64,000 bases of DNA from Pseudomonadota bacterium (GCA_016195085.1 JACQAG010000022.1:74700-138699); one strand, 5' to 3'. Shown: positions 6,908 through 15,295, counted from the stretch's first letter. The notes: generated by a model not told the origin, from the letters alone. Numbers and translations are program-made.

Positions 6908-8644
6908 TCACTGGGCGGCTTGCTCGACCAGGCGCCCGCCGCCATTGGCGAAGGCCAGCTCGCGAGCGTGGAAGGCGCGCAAGGTGGAGCGGTGGCCGAC
7001 GCTGACCAAGGCCGTATGCGCCAAGCGCTGGCGCAGCAGCCGGTAGATCTCCGCTTCGGCGGACTCCTCCATGGCCGAGGTCGCCTCGTCCAAAAAGAGC
7101 CAGTCCGGGCGATGCAAGAGTGCCCGCGCGACCGCGAGGCGCTGCTGCTCGCCGCCGGACAGGATCTGGCCCCAGTTCTCGGAGCGCTCGAGCGCGCCCG
7201 CGAAACGCTCGAGCCCGCAGGCCTGGAGAACCTCTCGCAGCGCGTCGTCATCGGCCTCGAGGCCGCCCGGAAACAGCAGCGCACTGCGCAGGGTGCCCAG
7301 CGGCAGATAGGGCTTCTGCGGCAGGAAGAGGAGGCGTTGGCCGGCCGGGACGGTGATCTTCCCCCGGCCGAAGGGCCAGATCCCGGCGATCGAGCGCATC
7401 AGGCTCGATTTGCCGGAGCCCGTGGGCCCGGTAATGAGCACGCTCTCTCCCGCGGCGAAGCGGAAGCGGAGGTCGCTGACGAGCGGCCGTCCGTCGGGAA
7501 GCTGGATCTGGAGATCCTCGAGCCCGATCTCCGCCGGCTTCCCGTCGCTCGCCCGCGTGACGGTGATTCCCGGGTGCCGTGCAGCCTCTTCGATCTCGTC
7601 GAGCGTCTGCAGGAAGCCGGTCAAGCGGTTCACGACCGCTCGCCAGTCGGCAATGGTGGTGTAGGAATTGACGATGAAGGAAACGGCGCCCTGCACCTCA
7701 CCGAAGGCGCTAGCGACCTGCATCAAGCCGCCGAGCTGGATCTCCTTCGCAAAATAACGTGGCATGGCGACGACGAAGGGAAAGATGATCGCGACTTGAT
7801 TGTATCCGGCGGTGAACCAAGTCAGGCGCTTTTGCCGGCTCATGATCTGGCGGAAATTGCCGACGACATAGGTGAAGGCATTGCTGAGGCTCGCCTCCTC
7901 GCTTGCCTCGCCGCGGTAGAGGGCGACACCTTCCGCGTTCTCGCGAAGGCGCACGAGCCGGAAGCGGAAGTCCGCCTCAAAGCGCTGCTGGTCGAAGTTG
8001 AGCTTGACCAGCGGGCGACCGATGTAGTGGGCGAGGCAAGTTCCGAGAGCCGCATAAATGAGCGCTGCCCAGCACATATAGCCGGGAATCACGATGGTGC
8101 CGATCCCCGGTATCGGCAGCGGAGCGCTCCCCGACAGATCCCAGAGGATCACGATGAATGAGATCAGGGTGACGGCGGAGCTGAGCAAGCCGAGCGAGAG
8201 GCTGAGTGTGGTGGCGACGAACTGCTGGATGTCTTCCGAGATGCGCTGGTCCGGGTTGTCGGTCCCCTTCCATACGGTTTGCAGGCGATAGTAGGCGGAG
8301 TCCTTGAGCCACTCTCGCAGGAACCGGTGCGTCAGCCAGCGGCGCCAGCGGATCTGCAGCATTTGGTTGAGATAGATTCGGTAGACCGCGATTGCGATGA
8401 AGGCTGCGGCAAGCCCGGCGAACACCAGCAGCTCGTGGAATGCCGCCGCCTCATCGAGCTCCTGTAGCGCGTTGTAGAAGCGGTTGTTCCACTGATTGAA
8501 CAGAACGCTCACATAGACTTGGGCGAGGTTTAGCGCGACCACCACAGCAAGCAGGCCACGTCCGGCCCAGCGCTCTTCGGACCACCAATAGGGGCCGGCG
8601 AGGCGCCAGAAATAACCGAGGAAGCTCTGGGTCGATTGCGCCAT
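6908..8644 (-). CDS. ABC transporter with fused permease and ATPase, SbmA/BacA-like membrane domain (YddA family)
   Basis: The 578-residue half-transporter has an N-terminal membrane domain of the SbmA/BacA type (residues about 1-340, with YVSVLFNQWNNRFYNALQ near residue 44 and WRRWLTHRFLREWL near residue 100). A cytoplasmic ATPase follows: Walker A GPTGSGKSS at 406-414, signature LSGGEQQR at 495-502, Walker B LFLDEATSA at 516, and the switch histidine in VGHR. Relatives include YddA and mycobacterial Rv1819c; SbmA/BacA-like proteins import peptides, cobalamin or very-long-chain fatty acids, so the direction and substrate are open. It presumably works as a homodimer in the inner membrane. It is monocistronic, convergent with hsp20 and divergent from the gene at 8817. 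Confidence 0.88.
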   Translation of the reverse strand: MAQSTQSFLGYFWRLAGPYWWSEERWAGRGLLAVVVALNLAQVYVSVLFNQWNNRFYNALQELDEAAAFHELLVFAGLAAAFIAIAVYRIYLNQMLQIRWRRWLTHRFLREWLKDSAYYRLQTVWKGTDNPDQRISEDIQQFVATTLSLSLGLLSSAVTLISFIVILWDLSGSAPLPIPGIGTIVIPGYMCWAALIYAALGTCLAHYIGRPLVKLNFDQQRFEADFRFRLVRLRENAEGVALYRGEASEEASLSNAFTYVVGNFRQIMSRQKRLTWFTAGYNQVAIIFPFVVAMPRYFAKEIQLGGLMQVASAFGEVQGAVSFIVNSYTTIADWRAVVNRLTGFLQTLDEIEEAARHPGITVTRASDGKPAEIGLEDLQIQLPDGRPLVSDLRFRFAAGESVLITGPTGSGKSSLMRSIAGIWPFGRGKITVPAGQRLLFLPQKPYLPLGTLRSALLFPGGLEADDDALREVLQACGLERFAGALERSENWGQILSGGEQQRLAVARALLHRPDWLFLDEATSAMEESAEAEIYRLLRQRLAHTALVSVGHRSTLRAFHARELAFANGGGRLVEQAAQ

Positions 8645-8816
8645 TGGGCGACACTCCTGGATACGGCCAAGCGGCGGACCATCAAGCGGGATCGTGGCAT
8701 TAGCGAGGCAAGTCTAGCCTCCGCAGACGGCCGGATACAAAAGCACGCCAGACGCCGCGGATGGAGCGACGCGGGGCGGATTGCCTCCTCCGTCGCCTGC
8801 ATCCTATGGTCGCCCC

Positions 8817-9722
8817 ATGCCCACCACCGCCGCCTTCGCCGGCATCTACCCCATCGTCTACGGCTTCTTCGACCGCGAGGGGCGTCCGGATCGCGCCCAG
8901 ATGCGCCGTCAGGTCGAAGGCTTGCTCCGCCACAAGCCCCACGGCATCGCCATGCTCGGGCTCGCCACCGAGACCGGCAAGCTGCAGGTGCAGGAGCGCC
9001 GCCAGATCATGGAATGGGTGGCCGAGGACGTCGCCGGCCGCGTGCCTCTGGCCGTCACCGTGGCCGAGCCCAGCGTCGCCGGACAGGCGGAATTCATCGC
9101 CGCCGCCAAAGGGCTCGGCGCGAGCTGGGTGATTCTGCAGCCGCCGCCGGTGGCGGGCTTGGCCGAGAGCGAGTATCTGAGGTTCTTCGGCGCCGTCGCC
9201 CAACGCAGCCAGCTCCCGCTCGCCATCCAGAACGCCGCGCAATATATCGGCATCGGCCTCTCCAACGCCGGATTGAAGACGCTCAACCGCAATCATCCGA
9301 ATGTGGCGCTGCTCAAGGCAGAGGCGCCGGCGCTGGCGATTCGGCGCTTGATCGAGGAGTGCGACGGCGTCTTTGGCGTCTTCAACGGGCGGGGCGGCCT
9401 CGAGCTCACCGACAATCTCCGCGCCGGTTGCGTCGGCATGATCCCCGCACCCGAGTGCTTCGACGTGCAGGTGCGGATCTATGAGCTGATGAAGACGAGG
9501 CGAGCCGAGGACGAGACCGAAGCCGAGCGGTTGTACCGGGAGATCTTGCCGTTGATCACCTTTCTCATGGCCTCGCTCGACACCTTCCTCTGCTACGGCA
9601 AGCGGCTGACGGCGCGTCGCCTCGGCATCGCCGAGGTCTTCGATCGCGCGCCGGCGCAAGCCCCGACCGAATTCGGTCTGGCCATGCTGGAGCGGTTGAG
9701 CCGCGACCTCCGCCCGTTCTGA
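8817..9722 (+). CDS. Dihydrodipicolinate synthase/N-acetylneuraminate lyase family protein, not DapA
   Basis: The 301-residue protein has the TIM-barrel form of the DapA/NanA family. The Schiff-base lysine is Lys167 in VALLKAEAP, and GLATETGKL stands where DapA has GTTGE. DapA's catalytic Tyr133 is replaced by glutamine (AIQNAAQYIG, Gln138) and its substrate-binding Arg138 by Tyr143, so it should not make dihydrodipicolinate. It more likely acts as an aldolase or dehydratase on a 2-keto acid such as a 2-keto-3-deoxy sugar acid. The ATG at 8817 is used because the family begins at FAGIYPIVYGFF. It is alone on its strand and divergent from the ABC gene. Confidence 0.85.
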   Translation: MPTTAAFAGIYPIVYGFFDREGRPDRAQMRRQVEGLLRHKPHGIAMLGLATETGKLQVQERRQIMEWVAEDVAGRVPLAVTVAEPSVAGQAEFIAAAKGLGASWVILQPPPVAGLAESEYLRFFGAVAQRSQLPLAIQNAAQYIGIGLSNAGLKTLNRNHPNVALLKAEAPALAIRRLIEECDGVFGVFNGRGGLELTDNLRAGCVGMIPAPECFDVQVRIYELMKTRRAEDETEAERLYREILPLITFLMASLDTFLCYGKRLTARRLGIAEVFDRAPAQAPTEFGLAMLERLSRDLRPF

Positions 9723-9741
9723 GCGGACGATTTCCCGCCCC

Positions 9742-9764
9742 TTGATGCGTCAACAGAATTTTTT
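9742..9764 (+). terminator. Possible weak terminator after the DapA-family gene
   Basis: TTGATGCGTCAA (9742-9753) is a 4-base stem with a TGCG loop. A few bases later comes a run of seven T (9758-9764). The stem is short, so this is tentative. Confidence 0.3.
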
Positions 9765-9770
9765 TGGCCT

Positions 9771-9801
9771 TTGTGGGTCTCGGGACGAGATTCGCTATAG
9801 G
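9771..9801 (+). promoter_or_regulatory. Possible promoter of the ornithine decarboxylase transcript
   Basis: TTGTGG (9771-9776) and TATAGG (9796-9801) are separated by 19 bases, slightly long for a housekeeping promoter. The position fits a transcript carrying the structured leader that follows. Confidence 0.35.
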
Positions 9802-9949
9802 CAGGGGGAAAGTTTGGTTTTAATCTCATCGATGTGGACGGGAGTGGCGACGGGCAGAGGCAGGTGCCGACGTTCCGGCAGACCCGTGCAGAGGTGGCGA
9901 TAGCCACCACTCACTCTTTCCGCAACCTTCCAAAAGGGGGTTTTATGAG
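9802..9949 (+). ncRNA. Structured 5' leader, probably the alphaproteobacterial speF RNA element
   Basis: A leader of about 150 bases precedes a class III ornithine decarboxylase, the position of the speF RNA motif (Rfam RF00518) in alphaproteobacteria. Visible pairings are ATCTCAT (9824-9830) with ATGAGAT (9945-9951), which spans the start codon; ACGGG (9850-9854) with CCCGT (9883-9887), enclosing TGCCG/CGGCA; GGTGGC (9893-9898) with GCCACC (9903-9908) around a GATA loop; and AACCTTC with the G-rich ribosome site GGGGGTT around 9924-9942. GAGTGG (9842-9847) can also pair with CCACTC (9907-9912), competing with the GGTGGC hairpin. This suggests switching that hides or frees the ribosome binding site. 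The assignment to RF00518 rests on position and layout, not on a covariance search. Confidence 0.65.
9832..9903 (+). CDS. Possible arginine-rich upstream ORF (23 codons) inside the speF-type leader
   Basis: An ATG at 9832 opens a 23-codon frame ending in TAG at 9901-9903, within the loop of the GGTGGC/GCCACC hairpin. Seven of the 23 residues are arginine (MWTGVATGRGRCRRSGRPVQ, then RWR), encoded only by AGA, AGG, CGA and CGT, whereas neighbouring genes mostly use CGC and CGG. A leader peptide that senses arginine or ornithine by ribosome pausing is conceivable, as with E. coli speFL. No Shine-Dalgarno site stands at a suitable distance, so it may be a by-product of the RNA structure. Confidence 0.3.
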   Translation: MWTGVATGRGRCRRSGRPVQRWR

Positions 9950-11119
9950 ATGCCCAACCTGCCACGGTTTCGGTCTGTAGCAGACCTTCTGGGCGTTGAT
10001 CGCCCCTCCGATCCCGTTCATTGCATTCGTCCCGCCATCATCGAGGCGGCAGCGCGCACGCTCCTGAGAGAATTCCCGGGTGCGGTCGCCTATGCGGTGA
10101 AGGCGAATCCTTTGCCGATCGTGCTGGAGACGCTGTTCCAAGCGGGTGTGCGGCATTTCGACACCGCCTCGCCGGCGGAGATTCGCCTGGTGCGGGGTAT
10201 GTTCGGCGACCAGGCCACGCTCTACTACAACAACCCCGCCAAGAGCCGCGATGCGATTCGCGAGGCCTATGGGGTAGGCGTGCGTCGGTTCAGCGCCGAC
10301 TGCGCCGCCGAGATTGACAAGATTCGCGATGTGCTTCCCGCCGATGAGGCGGTGGTGATCGCGGTTCGGATGATGACGCCGCCGGGGACCGCCGTCTTCA
10401 ACCTTTCGCGGAAGTTCGGCGCCGATCCCGCCGACGTGCCGGCGTTGCTGAAGCGGGTGAGAGATCACGGCTTCAAGCCGGCGCTCTGCTTCCATGTCGG
10501 CTCGCAATGCGTCGAGCCGGCGATGTTCGATCGCGCCTTCCAGCTGACCAACCGGGTCATCGAGGAGGCAGGAGTCGCTCTCGACCACCTCAATGTCGGC
10601 GGCGGCTTCCCCACGGCCTATGCCGGCGAGAAGGTGCCGCCGCTTCGCGCCTTCATCAGGGCGATCAAGCTCGGGCGGCCCGACCTTCCCTTGGTCTGCG
10701 AGCCGGGAAGGGCGCTGGTTGCCGAGGGCAACTCGGTCTTGACGCAGGTCACGCTCCGCAAGGCAAACGCGCTCTATATCAACGACGGCGTATTCGGCAG
10801 CTTCATGGAGATCCCCTACGGCAAGGATCGGTTGATGCTGCCGGCGCGGCCGATTCGTCCGGGCAAGGGGTTCCGCAGCCGGACCAAGTCCTACACCATC
10901 TACGGGCCGACCTGCGACGGCAACGACGTGCTGCCCTATCAGGTGCGGTTGCCCGAGGACATGCGCGAGGGCGACTACATCGAGTTCGACCGGATCGGCG
11001 CCTACGGCATCTGCATGGCCACCACCTTCAACGGCTTCACGCCGAGCGCGGTCGTGGTGATCGAGGACGCCGACGCGGTCGAGCTACCCACGCCCATGGT
11101 CATGGCCGAGGTGGCGTAG
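9950..11119 (+). CDS. speF: Ornithine/lysine decarboxylase, PLP fold type III
   Basis: The enzyme decarboxylates ornithine (or a related diamino acid) to putrescine. The 389-residue protein is of the eukaryotic-like alanine-racemase-fold class: the PLP lysine is Lys51 in YAVKANP, HVGSQ is near residue 182, the glycine loop VGGGFP near 216, CEPGRALV near 250, and the active-site cysteine is Cys322 in GPTCDGNDVL. The ATG at 9950 follows GGGGG at a spacing of 9; an ATG at 9945 is in another frame. The long structured leader implies post-transcriptional control. The symbol follows alphaproteobacterial use; substrate choice between ornithine and lysine is not settled. Confidence 0.9.
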   Translation: MPNLPRFRSVADLLGVDRPSDPVHCIRPAIIEAAARTLLREFPGAVAYAVKANPLPIVLETLFQAGVRHFDTASPAEIRLVRGMFGDQATLYYNNPAKSRDAIREAYGVGVRRFSADCAAEIDKIRDVLPADEAVVIAVRMMTPPGTAVFNLSRKFGADPADVPALLKRVRDHGFKPALCFHVGSQCVEPAMFDRAFQLTNRVIEEAGVALDHLNVGGGFPTAYAGEKVPPLRAFIRAIKLGRPDLPLVCEPGRALVAEGNSVLTQVTLRKANALYINDGVFGSFMEIPYGKDRLMLPARPIRPGKGFRSRTKSYTIYGPTCDGNDVLPYQVRLPEDMREGDYIEFDRIGAYGICMATTFNGFTPSAVVVIEDADAVELPTPMVMAEVA

Positions 11120-11143
11120 CGCGCCCGTATGAGGATTGCGGGC

Positions 11144-11779
11144 TTACAGTCCGCAGAGCTTGTCCGGGCCGAGATCGAAGTGCAGGTGGTCGGCGTGCGA
11201 GCGGTCGTAGTTCGGCGTCAGCGTCGCCCGGAAGACCTTGCAGGCACCCTCAGCCACGTCCTTCAGGAAGGCCGTCGCCGCACCGCGACCGCGCCAGTCG
11301 CGGCCGACCAGGATGCGCCGCCCATCGGCTAGGTCGAAGCCGGTCACATCGATGGCATCGGCGTAGGCGTGCTGGCTCAGCCTGCCGGTGCCGTAGACGC
11401 GCCGGCATTGGTAGCTCGAGACCTGCTGCACCTTGACCACGGGCTGGCCCAGATGGCGGCGCGCCGCGGGCTGCAGGACCTCCTCGGTGAACCGGGAGAA
11501 GGCGAGCGCCATCGGACAGGCAAGCGTGGCGGGGCGGTTGAACGGGATCGGCGAGGCGGTGATGCGAACCGCCTCATCGAAACCGCAGCCTTCGCGGGTG
11601 CGAACGGGCTGGATCGGTTCGAAAGCGACACCCGATTCGGTGAGCGCCGCCTGGCACTGGGCGAAGGCGCCGGGATTGAAGGGAACGGCGACAGGGGCTG
11701 GCACGTCCCGGGAAGCGCACGCCGCCAGCCACAAGAGCGCAGCAAGGATTGCCCAGTCTCGGCCCGCTCTGCCCCCCAT
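11144..11779 (-). CDS. Extensin-like family lipoprotein (possible M15-type peptidase fold)
   Basis: The 211-residue protein starts with a short hydrophobic signal ending LLWLAACAS, a lipobox-like sequence, so it is probably a periplasmic lipoprotein. The mature part matches the extensin-like family: CGFDEAVRITA near residue 65, SQHAYADAIDVTGF near residue 135 and HADHLHFDLG near residue 196. The His/Asp pattern resembles LAS-type metallopeptidases that act on peptidoglycan peptides, but activity has not been shown for the family as far as I know. Cysteines at several positions suggest disulfides. The ornithine decarboxylase gene converges on it with a 24-base gap. Confidence 0.85.
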   Translation of the reverse strand: MGGRAGRDWAILAALLWLAACASRDVPAPVAVPFNPGAFAQCQAALTESGVAFEPIQPVRTREGCGFDEAVRITASPIPFNRPATLACPMALAFSRFTEEVLQPAARRHLGQPVVKVQQVSSYQCRRVYGTGRLSQHAYADAIDVTGFDLADGRRILVGRDWRGRGAATAFLKDVAEGACKVFRATLTPNYDRSHADHLHFDLGPDKLCGL

Positions 11780-11885
11780 GCCTGTCGCCCGTCACCGTCG
11801 CGGCGTCGCCCAGACAGAGGATAGCAGAGCGCGCCGCCACCGGCATGGCAGCGCACTCGGAAATCGGCATGGAGGGCCTCGCAGC

Positions 11886-12647
11886 TTACGGCGGATCGAA
11901 CCCGCTCGCCTTGAACGCCGGGGCCATCTCAGCCGAGCGAAGCAGCCGCAGCAAGGCGCGGGCGGCCTCCGGGGAGGTCGACTTTGCGGCAAGGCCCGCC
12001 GTGTAGATCGTCCTCAGCTGCAGCTCGTCCGGCAGCGGCCCCGCGAGGTCGACGCCTTTGACCGGCATGATCTCGCTGATCTGTCCGGCGCCGAGCACAA
12101 TTTCGCCGCGGGCAACCGCCTCCATCGCGCCGGCGCCGTCGGGATAGAGCTTGAGCTTGTTCTTGAGCGCGTCGGCGATGCCGATCTGCTGCAAGAGCTT
12201 GGCGAAGTAGATGCCCGTCGTGGCACCCGAGGCGGCATCGGCCATTCCCAGCGACGGGGCATCGAGCAAGGTCTGCTTGAAGTCCGCCGCGGTGGCGATC
12301 GACGGTCGCTTGGCTCCCGATCGCACCGCCACGCCCAGCCGAACCACACCGAGATCGGTGCGGCTGCCATCGGCGACGAGCCCGCGCTTCATCAGATCGT
12401 CCAGCTGCGAGGGCGGCACGATCACGATATCGACCGGCTCGCCGGAAATGACCTTGTCGCGCATCGCCCCGGCCGTGCCGAAGACGAAGCGAACATGATT
12501 GCCTGTGGCCTTCTCGAAGCTGCTCGGCACCTCGGCCACGGCCGATCGGACCGCCGCCGCGCTCAGCACCACGAGATCGGCCGCCTGGCCCGGTTCGGTA
12601 ATGGCGATTGTCAGCGTTGCCACGCCGGCCAGCACGAACGATCTCAT
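11886..12647 (-). CDS. ModA-like periplasmic substrate-binding protein
   Basis: The 253-residue protein has a Sec signal peptide (MRSFVLAGVATLTIAITEP, ending QAAD). The mature protein resembles molybdate/sulfate-type type 2 binding proteins: VLSAAAVRSAVAEVPSSFEK, then FVFGTAGAMRDKVISGEPVDIVI and later SGATTGIYFAKLLQQIG. No permease or ATPase gene lies beside it, so it is either an orphan binding protein or has a non-transport role. It follows the beta-propeller gene by 40 bases on the same strand, probably in one transcript. The ligand is unknown; molybdate binding is not claimed. Confidence 0.82.
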   Translation of the reverse strand: MRSFVLAGVATLTIAITEPGQAADLVVLSAAAVRSAVAEVPSSFEKATGNHVRFVFGTAGAMRDKVISGEPVDIVIVPPSQLDDLMKRGLVADGSRTDLGVVRLGVAVRSGAKRPSIATAADFKQTLLDAPSLGMADAASGATTGIYFAKLLQQIGIADALKNKLKLYPDGAGAMEAVARGEIVLGAGQISEIMPVKGVDLAGPLPDELQLRTIYTAGLAAKSTSPEAARALLRLLRSAEMAPAFKASGFDPP

Positions 12648-12687
12648 GGCGCTACTCCCTGCAGAGCTCGAGCGGTTTTGCCCGTTG

Positions 12688-13761
12688 TCATTGCGGCGCG
12701 AAGACGGCGATACAGCCGCAGCCGCCCTTGGAGGTGCCCATCGGCACGAGCACGCGGTTGCCGGCCTGGCTCACCGCGACCGAATGCGGATTGCCGCCGC
12801 CGAGCTTGATGCTTTGCACGAGGGTGTTCGACTTCGCATCGATCACTCCCAGCACGGGCCCGCCCTTCATCGCCCGCGAGGCGGTGTAGTACTGGCCAGC
12901 CTTGGGATTGTAGGCGACCATATCGGCCGCGCCGATCCCGGGAATGGACTTCACCACCGCGCCGGTATTGGCATTGATCACGACGATGACCGACGGCAGG
13001 CCATCTTCGCCGCCGGCGTTGCAGCCGATCACGAGATTGGCGCCGGGGCCGCGGGCGAGCCCGGCGGGAATGCAACCGTCGACCGGCAGCATCTTCACCA
13101 GCCGGCCCTTGCGCGGATCGATCACCGCCACGCCGCCCTTGCCCTTCTGGCCTTTGAGCTCGGGCACGGACATGTAGAACATGCCGTTGGGCGGGTAATA
13201 CACCGGCTGCTCGATGCCGTCGGATGCGTCGGGCAGCGGAATCTTGGCGAGAACTTTGTAGCCGGGCTTGTTCGAGATGAGCGTCGCGAAAGGCGGCTCA
13301 TCGGCATTGTTGGCGACGATGACGATGTCGTCCTTGGGATCATAGGCCATCTCATCGACGCGCTTCTTGCCGCCGGTCGACACCGTGGCGACGATCTTGT
13401 TGGTCTTGAGGTCGATCACTTTGGCGGTGCTGTTGCCATCACCGGCCCAGGCATTGCCGCCGGCGACGAGCACGCCATCCGGACCGGAGTCGGCGTTGCT
13501 CTTCTGCGCGCCGGTGAAGCCCGGAATGCGCGCTAGGAGCTTACCGGACTTGACGTCAAATATGTCGACCGATGCGTTCGAGCGATCGGCGAAATACAGG
13601 CGATTGGTTCTTTGGTCGACAAAGGAGATGTCGAAGTTGTCGAGCGGCGTGCCCGGGACGGCGATGGTACCGACTTGCTTCAGCTCGCGCGCATTCGCGG
13701 CGCCGGCAATCACCAAGCCCGCAAGAGCGGCGCCAAGAGACAGCGCGGTTCTGACCGACAT
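12688..13761 (-). CDS. Secreted YncE/YVTN-type beta-propeller protein
   Basis: The 357-residue protein has a Sec signal (SLGAALAGLVIAGAANA) and repeated propeller blades of the YncE type, for example NRLYFADRSNASVDIFDVKS, VIDLKTNKIVATVSTGG, VVINANTGAVVKSIPGIG and VIDAKSNTLVQSIKLGG. It ends in an unusual Gly/Cys-rich segment, GTSKGGCGCIAVFAPQ. It is expected in the periplasm as a binding or scaffold protein. It is the likely first gene of a pair with the ModA-like protein downstream, which suggests that they act together. No heme or catalytic motif is visible. Confidence 0.85.
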   Translation of the reverse strand: MSVRTALSLGAALAGLVIAGAANARELKQVGTIAVPGTPLDNFDISFVDQRTNRLYFADRSNASVDIFDVKSGKLLARIPGFTGAQKSNADSGPDGVLVAGGNAWAGDGNSTAKVIDLKTNKIVATVSTGGKKRVDEMAYDPKDDIVIVANNADEPPFATLISNKPGYKVLAKIPLPDASDGIEQPVYYPPNGMFYMSVPELKGQKGKGGVAVIDPRKGRLVKMLPVDGCIPAGLARGPGANLVIGCNAGGEDGLPSVIVVINANTGAVVKSIPGIGAADMVAYNPKAGQYYTASRAMKGGPVLGVIDAKSNTLVQSIKLGGGNPHSVAVSQAGNRVLVPMGTSKGGCGCIAVFAPQ

Positions 13762-13871
13762 GACGTCCTCCCGTTTCGTTGGCCTCGCTCCGAGGCGGCA
13801 TTTCTACAAAGCGATCTACGCATCGATGCCGGGTTCGTTCGTCGACGCCCGGCACCTTGTGTCCCGCCGCA

Positions 13872-15185
13872 TCAGTCGAGCCAGCGGTCGATGCGGTCGC
13901 GCAGACGATACCAGCTTCCCACCAGGGGAAGAAACCAGGGGCGGCCGCGGTAAAGCAGATTTGATGGGAATTTGAGGCCATCGAAGGCCGAGGCCTGGTT
14001 GCTGGTGCCCAGGATCTTGAGCGCGACCTGATGGCCAAGATGGGTGTTCATGACCACACCCGAGCCGTTGCAGCCCATGCAGTAATGCATGCCCTCGGCG
14101 ATGCCCATATGCGGCAGCATGTCGAAGGTGAAGGCGACATTGCCGTTCCAGGCATGGCTGATGCGGGTACCGGCGAGCTGCGGGAAGACGCCCAGCATGT
14201 AACCGTGGAGCCTGGGGGCGGCGCTCACCGCGTCGACCGAGCGGAAGCTCGCCCTGCCGCCGAACAGCACACGCCTGCCGTCGGGCGACAGCCGGTAGTA
14301 ATAGAGCACCCGCTTGGTATCTGCGATTACCCGGCCCCTCGGGATGAGCGCCTGGGCGCGATCGGCATCCAGCGCTTCCGTGGCGATGATATAGCTCGCG
14401 ACCGGGATGAGGCGGCGCCGGAACCACGGCGTCAGCTTGCCGGTATAGCCATTGGTCGCGATGACGATCTCGCGCGCGCGGACCGCTCCGCTGGGTGTGG
14501 TGAGGGTGAAGCCGCCGCGGCTGCCGGCAAGCGCGCTCACCGGCGTCTTCGATAGGAGCCGGGCCCCGGCGCGCTCGCAGGCGGCGACCAATCCCTGGTG
14601 AAACTTGCCCGGATGCAGGCCACCGGCACGGTACACGAGCATGCCGCCGCGGTAATAGTCGCTGGCGATCTCTTCACGCTGATGCGCCTCGGGCACCATC
14701 TCGATTCTTTGGTTCGTGGTCCGAGCGATCCGCTCGGCGCGACGCTCGAGCTCGGCATAGTGACGCCGGCTATGGGCGCCGACGAAACGGCCGCTGCGGC
14801 GGTAGTCGCAGTCGATGCCCTCGCGCTCGATCAAGGTCTCGAGATGCGTATAGGAGGCCGAGGCCTCGTCCAAGAGCGCCTGCGCCCGCTCGGGCCCGAG
14901 CGTCTCCGCCAGCTCCTTGCCCTTCGCCAGGTTGATGCCGGCAGAGACCATGCCGCCGTTGCGCGAGGAGGCGCCGTAGCCCAGCGCCTCGGCCTCGAAT
15001 ACCGTGCAGTCGACTCCTTGGCGCCTGAGCTCGAGCGCAGCCGACAATCCGGCATAGCCGCCGCCGACGATCGCAACCTCGGTCGCTTCGGGTAGGGACG
15101 GTGTCTCGAGCACCGTCGGCGCCGCCGCCTCCCACCAGAATGGGCTCGCCTTGAAGCCGGGCGCGAAGATGCCGGAGCCAGTCAT
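13872..15185 (-). CDS. FAD-dependent oxidoreductase, DAO family (PuuB/gamma-glutamylputrescine oxidase-like)
   Basis: The 437-residue flavoprotein has a dinucleotide-binding motif VAIVGGGYAGLSAALELRR near residue 38 and the following SSRNGGMVSAGIN loop. The C-terminal FAD segment HYCMGCNGSGVVMNTHLGHQ is near residue 367. An N-terminal WWEAAAP segment and overall length match the PuuB/OrdL branch, which oxidises secondary amines such as gamma-glutamylputrescine or N-methylated amino acids. The specific substrate is unknown. An ornithine decarboxylase lies about 3 kb away, which allows a link to polyamine metabolism but does not show one. It is divergent from the SDR at 15296. Confidence 0.88.
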   Translation of the reverse strand: MTGSGIFAPGFKASPFWWEAAAPTVLETPSLPEATEVAIVGGGYAGLSAALELRRQGVDCTVFEAEALGYGASSRNGGMVSAGINLAKGKELAETLGPERAQALLDEASASYTHLETLIEREGIDCDYRRSGRFVGAHSRRHYAELERRAERIARTTNQRIEMVPEAHQREEIASDYYRGGMLVYRAGGLHPGKFHQGLVAACERAGARLLSKTPVSALAGSRGGFTLTTPSGAVRAREIVIATNGYTGKLTPWFRRRLIPVASYIIATEALDADRAQALIPRGRVIADTKRVLYYYRLSPDGRRVLFGGRASFRSVDAVSAAPRLHGYMLGVFPQLAGTRISHAWNGNVAFTFDMLPHMGIAEGMHYCMGCNGSGVVMNTHLGHQVALKILGTSNQASAFDGLKFPSNLLYRGRPWFLPLVGSWYRLRDRIDRWLD

Positions 15186-15295
15186 CGCGGCAGTCTGACG
15201 AAGCGGTTGGGTGGCGTCAAAGCCCTAGGCAATTGCCCTCGATCGCCAGTTCGGGAATGATGCGCCACGCATTTCGAGGACGAAGAAGGGCGAGC

